From Falsirhodobacter halotolerans (GTDB lineage: Bacteria; Pseudomonadota; Alphaproteobacteria; Rhodobacterales; Rhodobacteraceae): DNA of 64,000 nucleotides. Below the pieces are notes generated by a model. The model worked only from the letters and a program-made list of their open reading frames with translations, was not told where the DNA came from and searched no databases. Both the position numbers and the translations under genes were made by a program. This document shows, in pieces, positions 44,229 through 52,285 of the stretch. The first letter of the stretch is position 1. Every line of letters begins with the position of its first letter. The stretch covers positions 1,333,501 through 1,397,500 of the forward strand of contig NZ_JALJAZ010000001.1 of the NCBI RefSeq assembly GCF_022899245.1. Direction: 5' to 3'.

Positions 44229-44777
44229 ATGTCGTCCATCTTCTCCGTCTGCGTCTTCTGCGGCTCCCGCCCCGGTGCGCGCCCCGCCTATCTTGACGCC
44301 GCCGCCCGCACGGGCCGGATGATCGCCCGTCGGGGATGGCGGCTGGTCTATGGCGCGGGCGATGTCGGCCTGATGGGAGAGGTGGCGCGCGGAGCCGAAG
44401 GCGGCCTGTCGCTGGGCGTCATTCCCGAACATCTGGTGCCGCGCGAAGGCATTCGGGGCGATCTGACGCAGATCATCGTCACGGACAACATGCATGTGCG
44501 CAAGAAGGTGATGTTCATGAACTCGGACGTGATCGTCGTGCTGCCGGGGGGCGCAGGCTCACTGGACGAGTTTTTCGAGGTTCTCACCTGGCGGCAGATC
44601 GGCCTGCATGAAAAGCCGATCTTCCTTTTGAATACCGACGGCTACTGGTCGCCGCTGATATCCCTTCTGAACCATACTATCGCCGAAGGTTTCGCCGACC
44701 CGTCCCTCTTGAACTTCGTTCAGGTGGTCGACGAGATCGACGATCTTGAGGCGATCCTGTCGCTGTCAGGCGCCTGA
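44229..44777 (+). CDS. LOG-family nucleoside 5'-monophosphate phosphoribohydrolase
   Basis: 182 residues. VCVFCGSRPGARP at the N-terminus, VYGAGDVGLMGEVA, and the diagnostic PGGAGSLDEFFEVLTWRQ that holds the catalytic Arg/Glu. It releases the base from (cytokinin or purine) nucleoside monophosphates. ATG 44229 has GAGG 8 nt upstream; the longer frame starts at 44205. Its 3' end overlaps the convergent gene by 12 nt. Confidence 0.88.
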   Translation: MSSIFSVCVFCGSRPGARPAYLDAAARTGRMIARRGWRLVYGAGDVGLMGEVARGAEGGLSLGVIPEHLVPREGIRGDLTQIIVTDNMHVRKKVMFMNSDVIVVLPGGAGSLDEFFEVLTWRQIGLHEKPIFLLNTDGYWSPLISLLNHTIAEGFADPSLLNFVQVVDEIDDLEAILSLSGA

Positions 44778-45221
44778 CAGTTCGGCGACGATGGCCTTCT
44801 CGATCTGATCCACCGGCAAGGAGGTCAGCGATTTCGCGATCTCAAGCACGATCTTGTCCTGCACCTCCTTGTGCAGCGCGGGACGGATGATGCCCAGCAT
44901 CTGGGGTGAGGCGACCAGAACCAGACGGGCGAATTTCCCGGCGTGGGACAGTTTGTAAAGACGCTCGGCCAGATCCTGCGCAAAGCGTTCCTTTTCAAGC
45001 TGATGAAAGTCCGTCTCCTCCATCGCGGATCCGGTGCCGCCGCGGGCGTTTCCCGCCTGCCCGGCCTTGTCCGATCCCTGATCGCGGTCCGGCGGGTTGT
45101 CATTGTTTTCCTGTCTTCGCAACCGCAACAGAGGGTATCGTCCGTCCCCCTCGTTTTCCAAGAACAGGGCTTTCTCGCCGTCCGCGATCACCACCCAGGT
45201 TCCATTGGTCAACCGTTGCAT
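44766..45221 (-). CDS. Host attachment protein family (PF10116)
   Basis: 151 residues. The N-terminal strand WVVIADGEKALF is followed by a variable charged loop and the conserved EETDFHQLEKERFAQDLAE, LVLVASPQMLGIIRPALHKEV and PVDQIEKAIV. The family was named after Agrobacterium plant attachment and is related to eRF1 domain 2-like (baeRF) folds; its biochemical role is unclear. AGGAGG precedes ATG 45221. Convergent overlap with the LOG gene. Confidence 0.82.
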   Translation of the reverse strand: MQRLTNGTWVVIADGEKALFLENEGDGRYPLLRLRRQENNDNPPDRDQGSDKAGQAGNARGGTGSAMEETDFHQLEKERFAQDLAERLYKLSHAGKFARLVLVASPQMLGIIRPALHKEVQDKIVLEIAKSLTSLPVDQIEKAIVAELSGA

Positions 45222-45280
45222 CTCGGGTCCTCCTGCTATTCGCATCTGGGCAACAAACGACGCTGGCACAGGTTCCAAAG

Positions 45281-45303
45281 GAAAGGCCCGCCAAAGGCGG
45301 GCC
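45281..45303 (-). terminator. Intrinsic terminator of sodB
   Basis: GGCCCGCC/GGCGGGCC stem with an AAA/TTT loop, followed on the minus strand by TTT. It lies 7 nt after the sodB stop. Confidence 0.75.
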
Positions 45304-45309
45304 GAACCA

Positions 45310-45909
45310 TCACAGGCGGGATGCCACCGCTTCCCAGTTCACCAGCCTGTCAAGGAAGTTGGTCAGATACGCGGGGCGCTTGTTGCGGAAGTCGATGTAA
45401 TAGCTGTGTTCCCACACGTCGCAGCCGAGAAGCGCGGTCTCGTTGAAGCACAGCGGATTCACGCCGTTCTCCGTCTTGGTGATCTTCAGCGCGCCGGACG
45501 CGTCCTTCACCAGCCAGGCCCAGCCCGAACCGAACTGACCGGCACCGGCGGCCGCGAACTCTTCCTTGAACGTGTCGACCGAGCCGAAGCTTTCGGCCAG
45601 TGCCTTCTCAAGCTCCGATGGCATCTTCTTTTCGCCCGGCCCCATGATTTCCCAGAACAGGTTGTGGTTCCAGTGCTGCGAGGCGTTGTTGAAGATCCCG
45701 TTTTGCGCCACGGCGCCCGATTTGTAGGTGCCCTTGACGATGTTCTCGAGGCTCTGCCCCTCCCACTCGGTCCCGGCGATCAGCTTGTTGCCATTGTCGA
45801 CATAGGCCTTGTGGTGAATGTCATGGTGAAATTCCAGCGTTTCCCGCGACATGCCCAGATCGGCCAGCGCGTCGTGCGAATAGGGAAGATCGGGAAGCGT
45901 AAAGGCCAT
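45310..45909 (-). CDS. sodB: Iron/manganese superoxide dismutase
   Basis: 199 residues. The four metal ligands are visible: His28 (EFHHDIHH), His82 (QHWNHNLFW), Asp164 and His168 (DVWEHSYYID). The wording GIFNNASQHWNH and GSGWAWLV is that of Fe-type or cambialistic enzymes. No signal peptide, so cytosolic. GGAG precedes ATG. Monocistronic, with its own promoter and terminator. Confidence 0.95.
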   Translation of the reverse strand: MAFTLPDLPYSHDALADLGMSRETLEFHHDIHHKAYVDNGNKLIAGTEWEGQSLENIVKGTYKSGAVAQNGIFNNASQHWNHNLFWEIMGPGEKKMPSELEKALAESFGSVDTFKEEFAAAGAGQFGSGWAWLVKDASGALKITKTENGVNPLCFNETALLGCDVWEHSYYIDFRNKRPAYLTNFLDRLVNWEAVASRL

Positions 45910-45936
45910 GATAACTCTCCTTCAATTGGTTCGCCT

Positions 45937-45966
45937 CAATAAGAGGCTGCGGCCCCGGAAGGTCAA
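45937..45966 (-). promoter_or_regulatory. Putative sodB promoter
   Basis: TTGACC (45966-45961), an 18-bp spacer and TTATTG (45942-45937) on the minus strand lie about 28 bp before the sodB ATG. Good -35, moderate -10. Confidence 0.45.
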
Positions 45967-45982
45967 GGCCCGCCAAACGCAA

Positions 45983-46007
45983 AACGCCGCCCTCGGGGGG
46001 CGGCGTT
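45983..46007 (-). terminator. Intrinsic terminator of rpsB-tsf
   Basis: A perfect 10-bp stem (AACGCCGCCC with GGGCGGCGTT) follows the tsf stop by about 20 nt and continues into TTTTGCGTTT on the minus strand. Confidence 0.8.
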
Positions 46008-46027
46008 CGGCAGGAATGATCCGAAGA

Positions 46028-46903
46028 TCAGCCTTTGAGGGTCTTTGCGACTTCGGCCGCGAAATCTTCCTCTTTCTTCTCGATGCCTTCGCCGACGGAC
46101 ATGCGGACAAAGCCCACAACCTCGACGCCCGCATCTTTCGCGGCCTGCGCCACGGTGATGTCGGGGTTCAGCACGAACTTCTGGCCCAGCAGCGTCACTT
46201 CCTCGAAGTATTTCGCCATACGGCCAACGATCATCTTCTCGATCACCGCGTCGGGCTTGCCGGATTCACGAGCCTGCTCGGTCAGGACGTTCTTCTCACG
46301 CTCGACCAGCGTCGGGTCCAGATCGGCTTCGGACAACGAGGCCGGGTTGGTGGCCGCGATGTGCATCGCGATCTGCTTGGCGATGCCGTTGTCGGTGCCC
46401 TTGACAGCCACCAGAACGCCGATCTTGCCCATGCCATCGGCCGCCGCGGTGTGGACGTAGGACGCGACGCTGTCGCCTTCCACCGTCGCCATGCGGCGCA
46501 GGGTCATGTTCTCGCCGATGACGGCGATGGCTTCGTTCAGCACGGTCTCCACCGGCTTGCCGTTCAGGTCCGCCGCTTTCAGGGCGTCCACATCCGGCAC
46601 GGTCAGGGCGACATTGGTGATGCCCGCGACCAGCTTCTGGAAATCGGCGTTCTTGGCCACGAAGTCCGTTTCCGAGTTCACCTCGACCGCGACGCCCTTG
46701 CCACCCGACACGGCGACGCCGACAAGACCTTCGGCCGCGACGCGCCCCGACTTCTTGGCCGCTTTCGCCAGACCCTTGGTGCGAAGCCAGTCGATCGAGG
46801 CCTCCATGTCACCGTTGTTCTCGGTCAGCGCCTTCTTGGCGTCCATCATGCCCGCGCCAGTCGTCTCGCGCAGTTCCTTCACCATCTGAGCGGTGATTGC
46901 CAT
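46028..46903 (-). CDS. tsf: Elongation factor Ts
   Basis: 291 residues. N-terminal UBA-like [19 protein letters not shown], the EF-Tu-contacting TDFVAKN, and the C-terminal subdomains ([17 protein letters not shown]-type [10 protein letters not shown]). It recycles EF-Tu-GDP. GGAG precedes ATG 46903. Downstream of rpsB, with a hairpin in the gap. Confidence 0.97.
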   Translation of the reverse strand: MAITAQMVKELRETTGAGMMDAKKALTENNGDMEASIDWLRTKGLAKAAKKSGRVAAEGLVGVAVSGGKGVAVEVNSETDFVAKNADFQKLVAGITNVALTVPDVDALKAADLNGKPVETVLNEAIAVIGENMTLRRMATVEGDSVASYVHTAAADGMGKIGVLVAVKGTDNGIAKQIAMHIAATNPASLSEADLDPTLVEREKNVLTEQARESGKPDAVIEKMIVGRMAKYFEEVTLLGQKFVLNPDITVAQAAKDAGVEVVGFVRMSVGEGIEKKEEDFAAEVAKTLKG

Positions 46904-46933
46904 CGTGGCTCTCCTCGATATTCGAATGGAAAT

Positions 46934-46958
46934 CCCGGCGGATCATGAACCCGCCGGG
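46934..46958 (-). promoter_or_regulatory. Hairpin between rpsB and tsf
   Basis: CCCGGCGG and CCGCCGGG form a perfect 8-bp stem with a 9-nt loop in the short rpsB-tsf gap. The following bases (ATTTCC on the minus strand) are too poor in T for a full terminator. It could be a partial attenuator or an RNA-processing/stability element setting the S2 to EF-Ts ratio. Confidence 0.5.
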
Positions 46959-46978
46959 TAACGATCGGACGACAGGCC

Positions 46979-47737
46979 TCAGGCCTCGGCGACGACTTCT
47001 TCTTCCGGGGCGGCTTCCAGCTCGCCCAGGTCGTAGCCGGCGGCGCCCATCTGGGCCGACATGCCGTCCAGCGCCGCACGGGCCACCAGATCGCAATAGA
47101 GGCCGATGGCGCGCGCCGCGTCATCGTTGCCCGGGATCACATAGTCCACACCCTTGGGCGAGGCGTTGGTGTCCACGATGCCGACGACCGGAATGCCCAG
47201 CTTCTGCGCTTCGAGAATGGCGAGGTCTTCCTTGTTCACGTCGATGATGAACAGAAGGTCCGGAACGCCGCCCATGTCGCGGATGCCGCCCAGGGACGCT
47301 TGCAGTTTGGTCTGCTCGCGCTCCATGTTCAGGCGCTCTTTCTTGGTCAGGCCTTCGGCGCCGTTCGCCATCAGCTCGTCCAGTTGCTTCAGACGCTGGA
47401 TGGAGTTCGACACGGTTTTCCAGTTGGTGAGCGTGCCGCCCAGCCAACGGTGGTTCATGTAATGCTGTGCGCAACGCTCGGCCGCATCGGCGACGGGCTT
47501 TTGCGCCTGACGCTTGGTGCCGACGAACAGAACGCGGCCACCCTTGGCCACCGTGTCGCGCACGACTTGCAGCGCCTTGTCCAGCATCGGGACGGTCTGC
47601 GTCAGGTCGATGATGTGGATGCCGTTGCGGTCGCCGTAGATGTATTCACCCATCTTCGGGTTCCAGCGAGCGGTCTGGTGACCGTAGTGAACGCCAGCTT
47701 CGAGCAGCTGACGCATCGAGAAATCGGGAAGCGCCAT
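46979..47737 (-). CDS. rpsB: 30S ribosomal protein S2
   Basis: 252 residues. [40 protein letters not shown] and [11 protein letters not shown] are typical, with an acidic C-terminal tail. I chose ATG 47737 (MALPDF), 8 nt after AAAGGA; a much longer in-frame extension upstream crosses the promoter and is not coding. Confidence 0.97.
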   Translation of the reverse strand: MALPDFSMRQLLEAGVHYGHQTARWNPKMGEYIYGDRNGIHIIDLTQTVPMLDKALQVVRDTVAKGGRVLFVGTKRQAQKPVADAAERCAQHYMNHRWLGGTLTNWKTVSNSIQRLKQLDELMANGAEGLTKKERLNMEREQTKLQASLGGIRDMGGVPDLLFIIDVNKEDLAILEAQKLGIPVVGIVDTNASPKGVDYVIPGNDDAARAIGLYCDLVARAALDGMSAQMGAAGYDLGELEAAPEEEVVAEA

Positions 47738-47852
47738 GTCCATGTCCTTTTCCGGTTTACGCCTCGGCGAAGCCCTCAGGGGTTGCCCCCAACCGGCGGA
47801 CCGTTCGGGATGTCTCCCCGATTGGCCCAAGCCTCGCCTGTGAAGTGCGGCG

Positions 47853-47881
47853 CATATAACCTGTGCGTGATCCCGCCGCAA
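47853..47881 (-). promoter_or_regulatory. Putative rpsB-tsf promoter
   Basis: TTGCGG (47881-47876), a 17-bp spacer and TATATG (47858-47853) on the minus strand. Start near 47846 would give a GC-rich leader of about 109 nt with possible stems (GGTTG..CAACC), long enough for S2 autoregulation. Confidence 0.5.
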
Positions 47882-47906
47882 CCCCTTGCGCGAGGCTTTG
47901 GAACGG

Positions 47907-48794
47907 ATGACAAGCACAGGCATGAAACCGGATATTCTCTGCATCGGATCGGTCCTTTGGGACATCATCGGCCGTTCGCCCGCCGCCATGCGCGTGGGAT
48001 CGGACGTGCCGGGCCGCATCACCCGCATTCCGGGGGGCGTGGCCATGAACATCGCCATCACCCTGCGCCGTTTCGGCATGACCCCCGCCCTTCTGACCGC
48101 CATCGGGCGCGACGCCGAAGGGGATGAACTGGTCGCCGATTGCGCGCGGTTGGGAATGGTGACGGACCACATCTATCGCTCGGACGATCTGCCGACCGAC
48201 CGCTATATGGCCGTGGAAGGGGCGAACGGTCTGATTGCCGCCATCGCCGACGCCCATTCGCTGGAGGCGGCGGGCGACAAGATCCTGCGCCCCCTTGGCG
48301 CGGCATTGACCGGGTGGAACGGCCCCATTGCGCTGGACGGCAACCTGACCGAGGGGCTTTTGGCCGACATCTCCGCCTCGCCGCTCTTTGCCGAGGCCGA
48401 TCTGCGCGTGGCCCCCGCCAGCCCCGGCAAGGCCGAACGCCTGCTTCCGCTTCTGCGCTGCCCCAACGCCACGCTTTATGTGAACCGCGAGGAAGCGGAG
48501 ATCATCACAAAGACCGCCACCCCCGATGCCGCCGCCGCCGCCGAGGCGCTGTTGGCGCGCGGGGCCGCGCATGTGCTGGTGACCGACGGCGGACGCGCCT
48601 GCGCCGAAGGGCGTGCGGGCGCGGGCGTCATCACCGCCCTGCCACCCCCCGTTCTGGTGACCCGCGTGACGGGGGCGGGCGATACCTTCATGGCCGGTCA
48701 CCTCGTGGCCGAGCGGGCGGGCGCGTCACGCCTCGACGCGCTGAAGGCCGCCCTTCGTGCCGCCGCCGATCATATTTCCGGAGATGTCCAATGA
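47907..48794 (+). CDS. PfkB-family sugar kinase, probable pseudouridine kinase
   Basis: About 295 residues, ribokinase fold. The N-terminal [13 protein letters not shown] and [15 protein letters not shown] substrate region, and the C-terminal [16 protein letters not shown] with the catalytic Asp. It overlaps psuG by 4 nt (ATGA); kinase plus PsuG is the pseudouridine salvage pair, so pseudouridine is the likely substrate (context inference). ATG 47907 or 47922 could be the start. Divergent from rpsB. Confidence 0.85.
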   Translation: MTSTGMKPDILCIGSVLWDIIGRSPAAMRVGSDVPGRITRIPGGVAMNIAITLRRFGMTPALLTAIGRDAEGDELVADCARLGMVTDHIYRSDDLPTDRYMAVEGANGLIAAIADAHSLEAAGDKILRPLGAALTGWNGPIALDGNLTEGLLADISASPLFAEADLRVAPASPGKAERLLPLLRCPNATLYVNREEAEIITKTATPDAAAAAEALLARGAAHVLVTDGGRACAEGRAGAGVITALPPPVLVTRVTGAGDTFMAGHLVAERAGASRLDALKAALRAAADHISGDVQ

Positions 48795-49711
48795 CCCTGC
48801 CCCTGACGATCCTGCCCGAAGTGGCCGATGCCCTTGCGCGTGGCACCCCTGTGGTGGCGCTGGAAAGCACCATCATCACCCACGGAATGCCGTTTCCCCA
48901 GAATGTGGAGATGGCCCGCTCGGTGGAAGACGCGATCCGACAGGGCGGCGCCGTGCCCGCGACCATCGCCATCATGGACGGACGGATCCAGATCGGCCTG
49001 TCGTCCGACATGCTGGACCGCCTGGGGCAGACGCCACATGCGATGAAGCTGTCGCGCGCGGATTTGGCGGTCGGACTGACCTCGGGCAAGGTGGGGGCGA
49101 CGACCGTGGCCGCCACGATGATCTGTGCCCGGCTGGCGGGGATCGAGGTGTTTGCCACAGGCGGCATCGGCGGCGTGCATCGCGGGGCGGAGACGAGCTT
49201 CGACATCTCGGCCGATCTGCCGGAACTGGCGCAGACGGCGGTGACCGTCGTCGCGGCGGGGGCGAAGGCCATCCTTGACCTGCCGAAAACGCTGGAGGTG
49301 CTGGAAACCCAGGGCGTGCCGGTCATCGCCTTCGGGCAGGACGCGTTTCCCGCATTCTGGTCGCGGGATTCGGGGCTTAAATCCCCCCTGCGCATGGATA
49401 CCGCCGCCGAGATTGCCGCCGCCCACGCCATGCGGCAGACGTTGGGCCTGCCGGGCGGGCAGCTTGTGGCGAACCCCATCCGGCCCGAAGATGAAATTGC
49501 GCCCGAGGTGATCAACCCGGCCATCGAACAGGCGCTGGCCGATGCCCAGGCGCAGGGAGTTGCCGCCAAGGACGTGACGCCCTTCCTTCTGGACCACATC
49601 TTCCACGCGACCGGGGGGCGGTCGCTGACATCCAACATCGCGCTTGTTCTGAACAACGCCCGCTTGGCCGCCGAAATCGCTGGCGAAATCGCGAATCGGC
49701 GCAAGGCGTGA
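48791..49711 (+). CDS. psuG: Pseudouridine-5'-phosphate glycosidase
   Basis: 306 residues. ALESTIITHGMPFPQN, KLSRADLAVGL, FATGGIGGVHRGAE (Mn site and catalytic Lys region) and LVANPIRPEDEI are diagnostic of PsuG. It reversibly splits pseudouridine phosphate into uracil and ribose 5-phosphate, salvaging the modified base from degraded RNA. ATG 48791 is set by the ATGA overlap with the kinase; an in-frame extension to 48140 is a shadow. Confidence 0.95.
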   Translation: MTLPLTILPEVADALARGTPVVALESTIITHGMPFPQNVEMARSVEDAIRQGGAVPATIAIMDGRIQIGLSSDMLDRLGQTPHAMKLSRADLAVGLTSGKVGATTVAATMICARLAGIEVFATGGIGGVHRGAETSFDISADLPELAQTAVTVVAAGAKAILDLPKTLEVLETQGVPVIAFGQDAFPAFWSRDSGLKSPLRMDTAAEIAAAHAMRQTLGLPGGQLVANPIRPEDEIAPEVINPAIEQALADAQAQGVAAKDVTPFLLDHIFHATGGRSLTSNIALVLNNARLAAEIAGEIANRRKA

Positions 49712-49723
49712 CAGCGCCTCCGC

Positions 49724-49740
49724 CCCGCCTGTGAGGCGGG
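49724..49740 (+). terminator. Possible terminator hairpin after psuG
   Basis: CCCGCCT/AGGCGGG with a GTG loop follows the psuG stop by 12 nt. There is no T-run after it, so termination may need Rho. Confidence 0.35.
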
Positions 49741-49797
49741 TCGTCCCGCAATGGGCCCAAACGGCCTGATTTTCATGGATGGATCACCCGCGCGGGG

Positions 49798-49830
49798 AAA
49801 AAAAAAGACGTCGGCACAAGGGCCGACGTC
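49798..49830 (-). terminator. Strong intrinsic terminator on the minus strand in the psuG-SBP gap
   Basis: A perfect 9-bp stem (GACGTCGGC with GCCGACGTC, 6-nt loop) is followed on the minus strand by nine Ts. Both flanking genes are on the plus strand, so it cannot serve them and points to a minus-strand transcript from the gap. Confidence 0.9.
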
Positions 49831-49876
49831 AAGTCATGAGGCAGGTTTCATACAGGCAAGAAACCTATCGAGCAGT
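49798..49876 (-). ncRNA. Candidate small regulatory RNA, about 79 nt
   Basis: A good minus-strand promoter at 49883-49911 is followed by a predicted start near 49876. The RNA would hold a first stem-loop, AGGTTTC (49866-49860) pairing with GAAACCT (49849-49843) around the loop TTGCCTGTAT, then a single-stranded CCTCATGACTT segment, and finally the terminator stem and U-run. No ORF with a ribosome site is evident within it. Promoter, two perfect stems and a nine-U terminator in 114 bp are the standard layout of a trans-acting sRNA. It is divergent from the solute-binding protein gene. Targets and name unknown. Confidence 0.7.
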
Positions 49877-49882
49877 GAGGTC

Positions 49883-49911
49883 TTTATATCCCCCCGCTGC
49901 CGTTCGGCCAA
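49883..49911 (-). promoter_or_regulatory. Promoter of the candidate sRNA
   Basis: TTGGCC (49911-49906), exactly 17 bp, then TATAAA (49888-49883) on the minus strand. Near-consensus -10 in an otherwise GC-rich region. Confidence 0.6.
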
Positions 49912-49920
49912 GATAAAAGT

Positions 49921-49948
49921 TTGAAAAGGCAGGTCTTGCGCCTAGTGT
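49921..49948 (+). promoter_or_regulatory. Putative promoter of the 49988 solute-binding protein gene
   Basis: TTGAAA (49921-49926), 16-bp spacer, TAGTGT (49943-49948) on the plus strand, about 40 bp before the ATG. It is back to back with the sRNA promoter, leaving 9 bp between the two -35 boxes. Confidence 0.5.
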
Positions 49949-49987
49949 GGCCGCCAAGTCGAGATACGAGGAACTGACGTCATCCCC

Positions 49988-51814
49988 ATGCCTTCGCATT
50001 TCATTAAGGTTTTGAAGGCCGGAATCGCGGTTGCCGGCCTGTTGCTGGTCGGCACGGCTGCTGTGGCACAAAAAGCACATGGCATCGCGATGTATGGCGA
50101 ACCGGGCCTGCCCGTTGGATTTACCCACCTGCCCTACGCGAATCCCGACGCGCCCAAGGGCGGGTCCATGACCTTTGGGGAAACGGGCGGATTCGATTCC
50201 CTCAACCCCTATATCGTGCGGGGCCGCGCGCCGTTCGATCTGGGCCGTTGGACGGTGGAGACGCTGATGGTCCGTTCCATCGACGAGCCGTTCACCCTTT
50301 ACGGTCTTCTGGCCGAAAGCATCGAGACGGATGACGCGCGCAGTTTCGTCGAATTCACCCTGCACCCCGAGGCGCGGTTTTCCGATGGCAGCCCCGTCAC
50401 CGTCGACGATGTGATCTGGTCGTTCCAGACCTTGGCGAGCGAGGGGCAACCCCGTTACGCCGCCGTCTGGAACAAGGTCGCGACTTTCGAGGAGACCGGC
50501 CCCCGCAGCGTTCGCTTCACCTTCACCGAACCCGACCGGGAAATGCCTCTGGCGCTTGGCCTGCGTCCCGTCCTGAAGCGCGCGCAATGGGAGGGGGTGG
50601 ACTTCACTCGCTCCTCGCTTGTTCCGCCGATCGGATCGGGGCCCTATGTGGTGGACGAGGTCGTCCCGGGGCGGCGCATCACCTATCGCCGCAACCCTGA
50701 TTGGTGGGGCAAGGATCTGCCCGTCAATCGCGGCCTGCACAATTTCGACCGGCTGCGCACCGAGTTCTATGGCGACAGCGGCGTCATGTTCGAGGCGTTC
50801 AAGGCCGGATCCCTGTCGGTCTGGCGGGAATTGAACGCCGCCCGCTGGGCCACAAACTTCGATTTCCCCGCCGTCCGGGAGGGGCAGGTTCGGCTGGAAA
50901 CGATCCCCCACGGTCGCCCCTCGGGGATTCAGGGGTTTGTCATGAACACGCGCACCCCGCCCTTTGACGATTGGCGCGTGCGGCAGGCGATGATCCTGGC
51001 GTTCGACTTTCCGCTGATCAACCAGATCGTGACCGGGGGGGCTGAACCACGGATCGGCAGCTTCTTTTCCAACTCCGATCTTGGGATGCGGGTCGGCGAA
51101 CCCGCCAGCGCGGCCGAGGCCGAACTGCTGACCCCCTATCACAACGAGATGCCGCCGGGCGCGGTGGATGGGTATGCCCTGCCCTCGGGCGCCGCGCGGG
51201 CCAACCTTGCCCGGGCGGCGGAACTGCTGCGCAAGGCGGGATGGGCGGTCGAAGGCGGACAACTGATGCGTGACGGCGCGCCGATGCGGTTTGAAATCCT
51301 GCTGGCCCAGGGCGGCGATTCCGGGGGCACATTGTCGGCGGATCAGATCGCCACGGTTGCGGCGATCTACGTTCGGCTGCTGAAACGCCTTGGGATCGAC
51401 GCGCGGGTGACGGCGGTGGACAGCGCGCAATACAATCAGCGCCTGACCGATTTCGACTTCGACATGACGGTGATGACCCGCAGCTTCTCGCTGTCGCCGG
51501 GGAACGAACAATGGCTCTATTGGGGGTCGGGCGCCGCGATGCAGCCGGGATCGCGCAACGTGGCGGGCGTCTCCTCGCCGGCGGTGGATTCGCTGATCGC
51601 GGCGATGGTGCGGGCGGAGACGCCGCGCGCCTTTCGCGACACCGCCCGCGCGCTGGACCGGGTTCTGATGGCGGGGCGATATGTCGTGCCGTTCTGGTAT
51701 TCGGATGTCTCACGCCTCGCCTATCGCTCTGATCTGTCCCATCCCGATCGCCTGCCGCTTTATGGCGACTGGCCGGGGTTCCAACCCGAGGTCTGGTGGT
51801 CGAACGCGCCCTGA
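49988..51814 (+). CDS. ABC transporter substrate-binding protein, family 5 (YejA-like)
   Basis: 608 residues. Sec signal peptide (KVLKAGIAVAGLLLVGTAAVAQ) then HGIAMYGEPGLPVGFTHLPYANPDAPKGGSM, the YejA-type opening, and FVMNTRTPPFDDWRVRQAM in the second lobe. It should bind oligopeptides or microcin-like peptides. The yejB, yejE and yejF partners are not next to it, so it is an orphan here. The ribosome site is weak (GAGG 16 nt away). The divergent sRNA may be functionally linked. Confidence 0.88.
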   Translation: MPSHFIKVLKAGIAVAGLLLVGTAAVAQKAHGIAMYGEPGLPVGFTHLPYANPDAPKGGSMTFGETGGFDSLNPYIVRGRAPFDLGRWTVETLMVRSIDEPFTLYGLLAESIETDDARSFVEFTLHPEARFSDGSPVTVDDVIWSFQTLASEGQPRYAAVWNKVATFEETGPRSVRFTFTEPDREMPLALGLRPVLKRAQWEGVDFTRSSLVPPIGSGPYVVDEVVPGRRITYRRNPDWWGKDLPVNRGLHNFDRLRTEFYGDSGVMFEAFKAGSLSVWRELNAARWATNFDFPAVREGQVRLETIPHGRPSGIQGFVMNTRTPPFDDWRVRQAMILAFDFPLINQIVTGGAEPRIGSFFSNSDLGMRVGEPASAAEAELLTPYHNEMPPGAVDGYALPSGAARANLARAAELLRKAGWAVEGGQLMRDGAPMRFEILLAQGGDSGGTLSADQIATVAAIYVRLLKRLGIDARVTAVDSAQYNQRLTDFDFDMTVMTRSFSLSPGNEQWLYWGSGAAMQPGSRNVAGVSSPAVDSLIAAMVRAETPRAFRDTARALDRVLMAGRYVVPFWYSDVSRLAYRSDLSHPDRLPLYGDWPGFQPEVWWSNAP

Positions 51815-51867
51815 CGGAACCGCGCCGCGCGCGCCACGTTGACCGTCAAATCACGACGGAGATCAAG

Positions 51868-52215
51868 ATGCGTTGGCGCAGCGTAAGCGAGAACTGGGAT
51901 GCCTTTCACGAATCCATGCTGGATCAGTGGCCCGAACTGTCCGAAGACGACCTGATCGAGGTGGAGGGCGACCGCACCGCGCTTGAGGAACGTCTGGTCG
52001 AACTGACCGGCAACGATCAGGATGACGTGGCCCAGCAGATCGACGAATGGCTGGAAGGCGCCGTTCCCTCCGACGTTCACATGGACGAGGTCCACGACAA
52101 CGATTCGATCAACGACAGCCGCCTGTATATGTCGCCGGGCGAGGATGCGTCGGACGATGACAGCAAATACGGCGACGACAACGCGACCGAGGATCCCGTC
52201 GGCGGCGGGCAGTAA
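51868..52215 (+). CDS. CsbD-like stress protein with acidic tail
   Basis: 115 residues, ATG 51868 with GGAG 6 nt upstream. The N-terminal half (VSENWDAFHESMLDQWPELSEDDL, ALEERLVELTG, QQIDEWLEG) follows the CsbD/YjbJ pattern of abundant stress-induced proteins. The C-terminal half is a long Asp/Glu-rich disordered tail (DEVHDNDSINDS...). Lies 53 nt after the binding protein gene and could be cotranscribed. Confidence 0.75.
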   Translation: MRWRSVSENWDAFHESMLDQWPELSEDDLIEVEGDRTALEERLVELTGNDQDDVAQQIDEWLEGAVPSDVHMDEVHDNDSINDSRLYMSPGEDASDDDSKYGDDNATEDPVGGGQ

Positions 52216-52285
52216 GGTGGCGCGGCCTCTGGTCAATTCCTGATATGGGGCGCATAAGACGAACGATCCCATACAGGAAGCGACC

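Noticed and set aside
47738-48172. N-terminal extension of rpsB in the same frame
   Set aside because: It crosses the rpsB promoter and runs antisense to the PfkB kinase gene; S2 starts at MALPDF with a proper ribosome site.
48140-48790. In-frame extension of psuG
   Set aside because: It lies inside the kinase gene in another frame; the ATGA-coupled start at 48791 gives the normal PsuG length.
49787-49797. CCCGCGCGGGG palindrome next to the A-run
   Set aside because: It lies beyond the sRNA terminator and is short and GC-only; no further support for a separate element.
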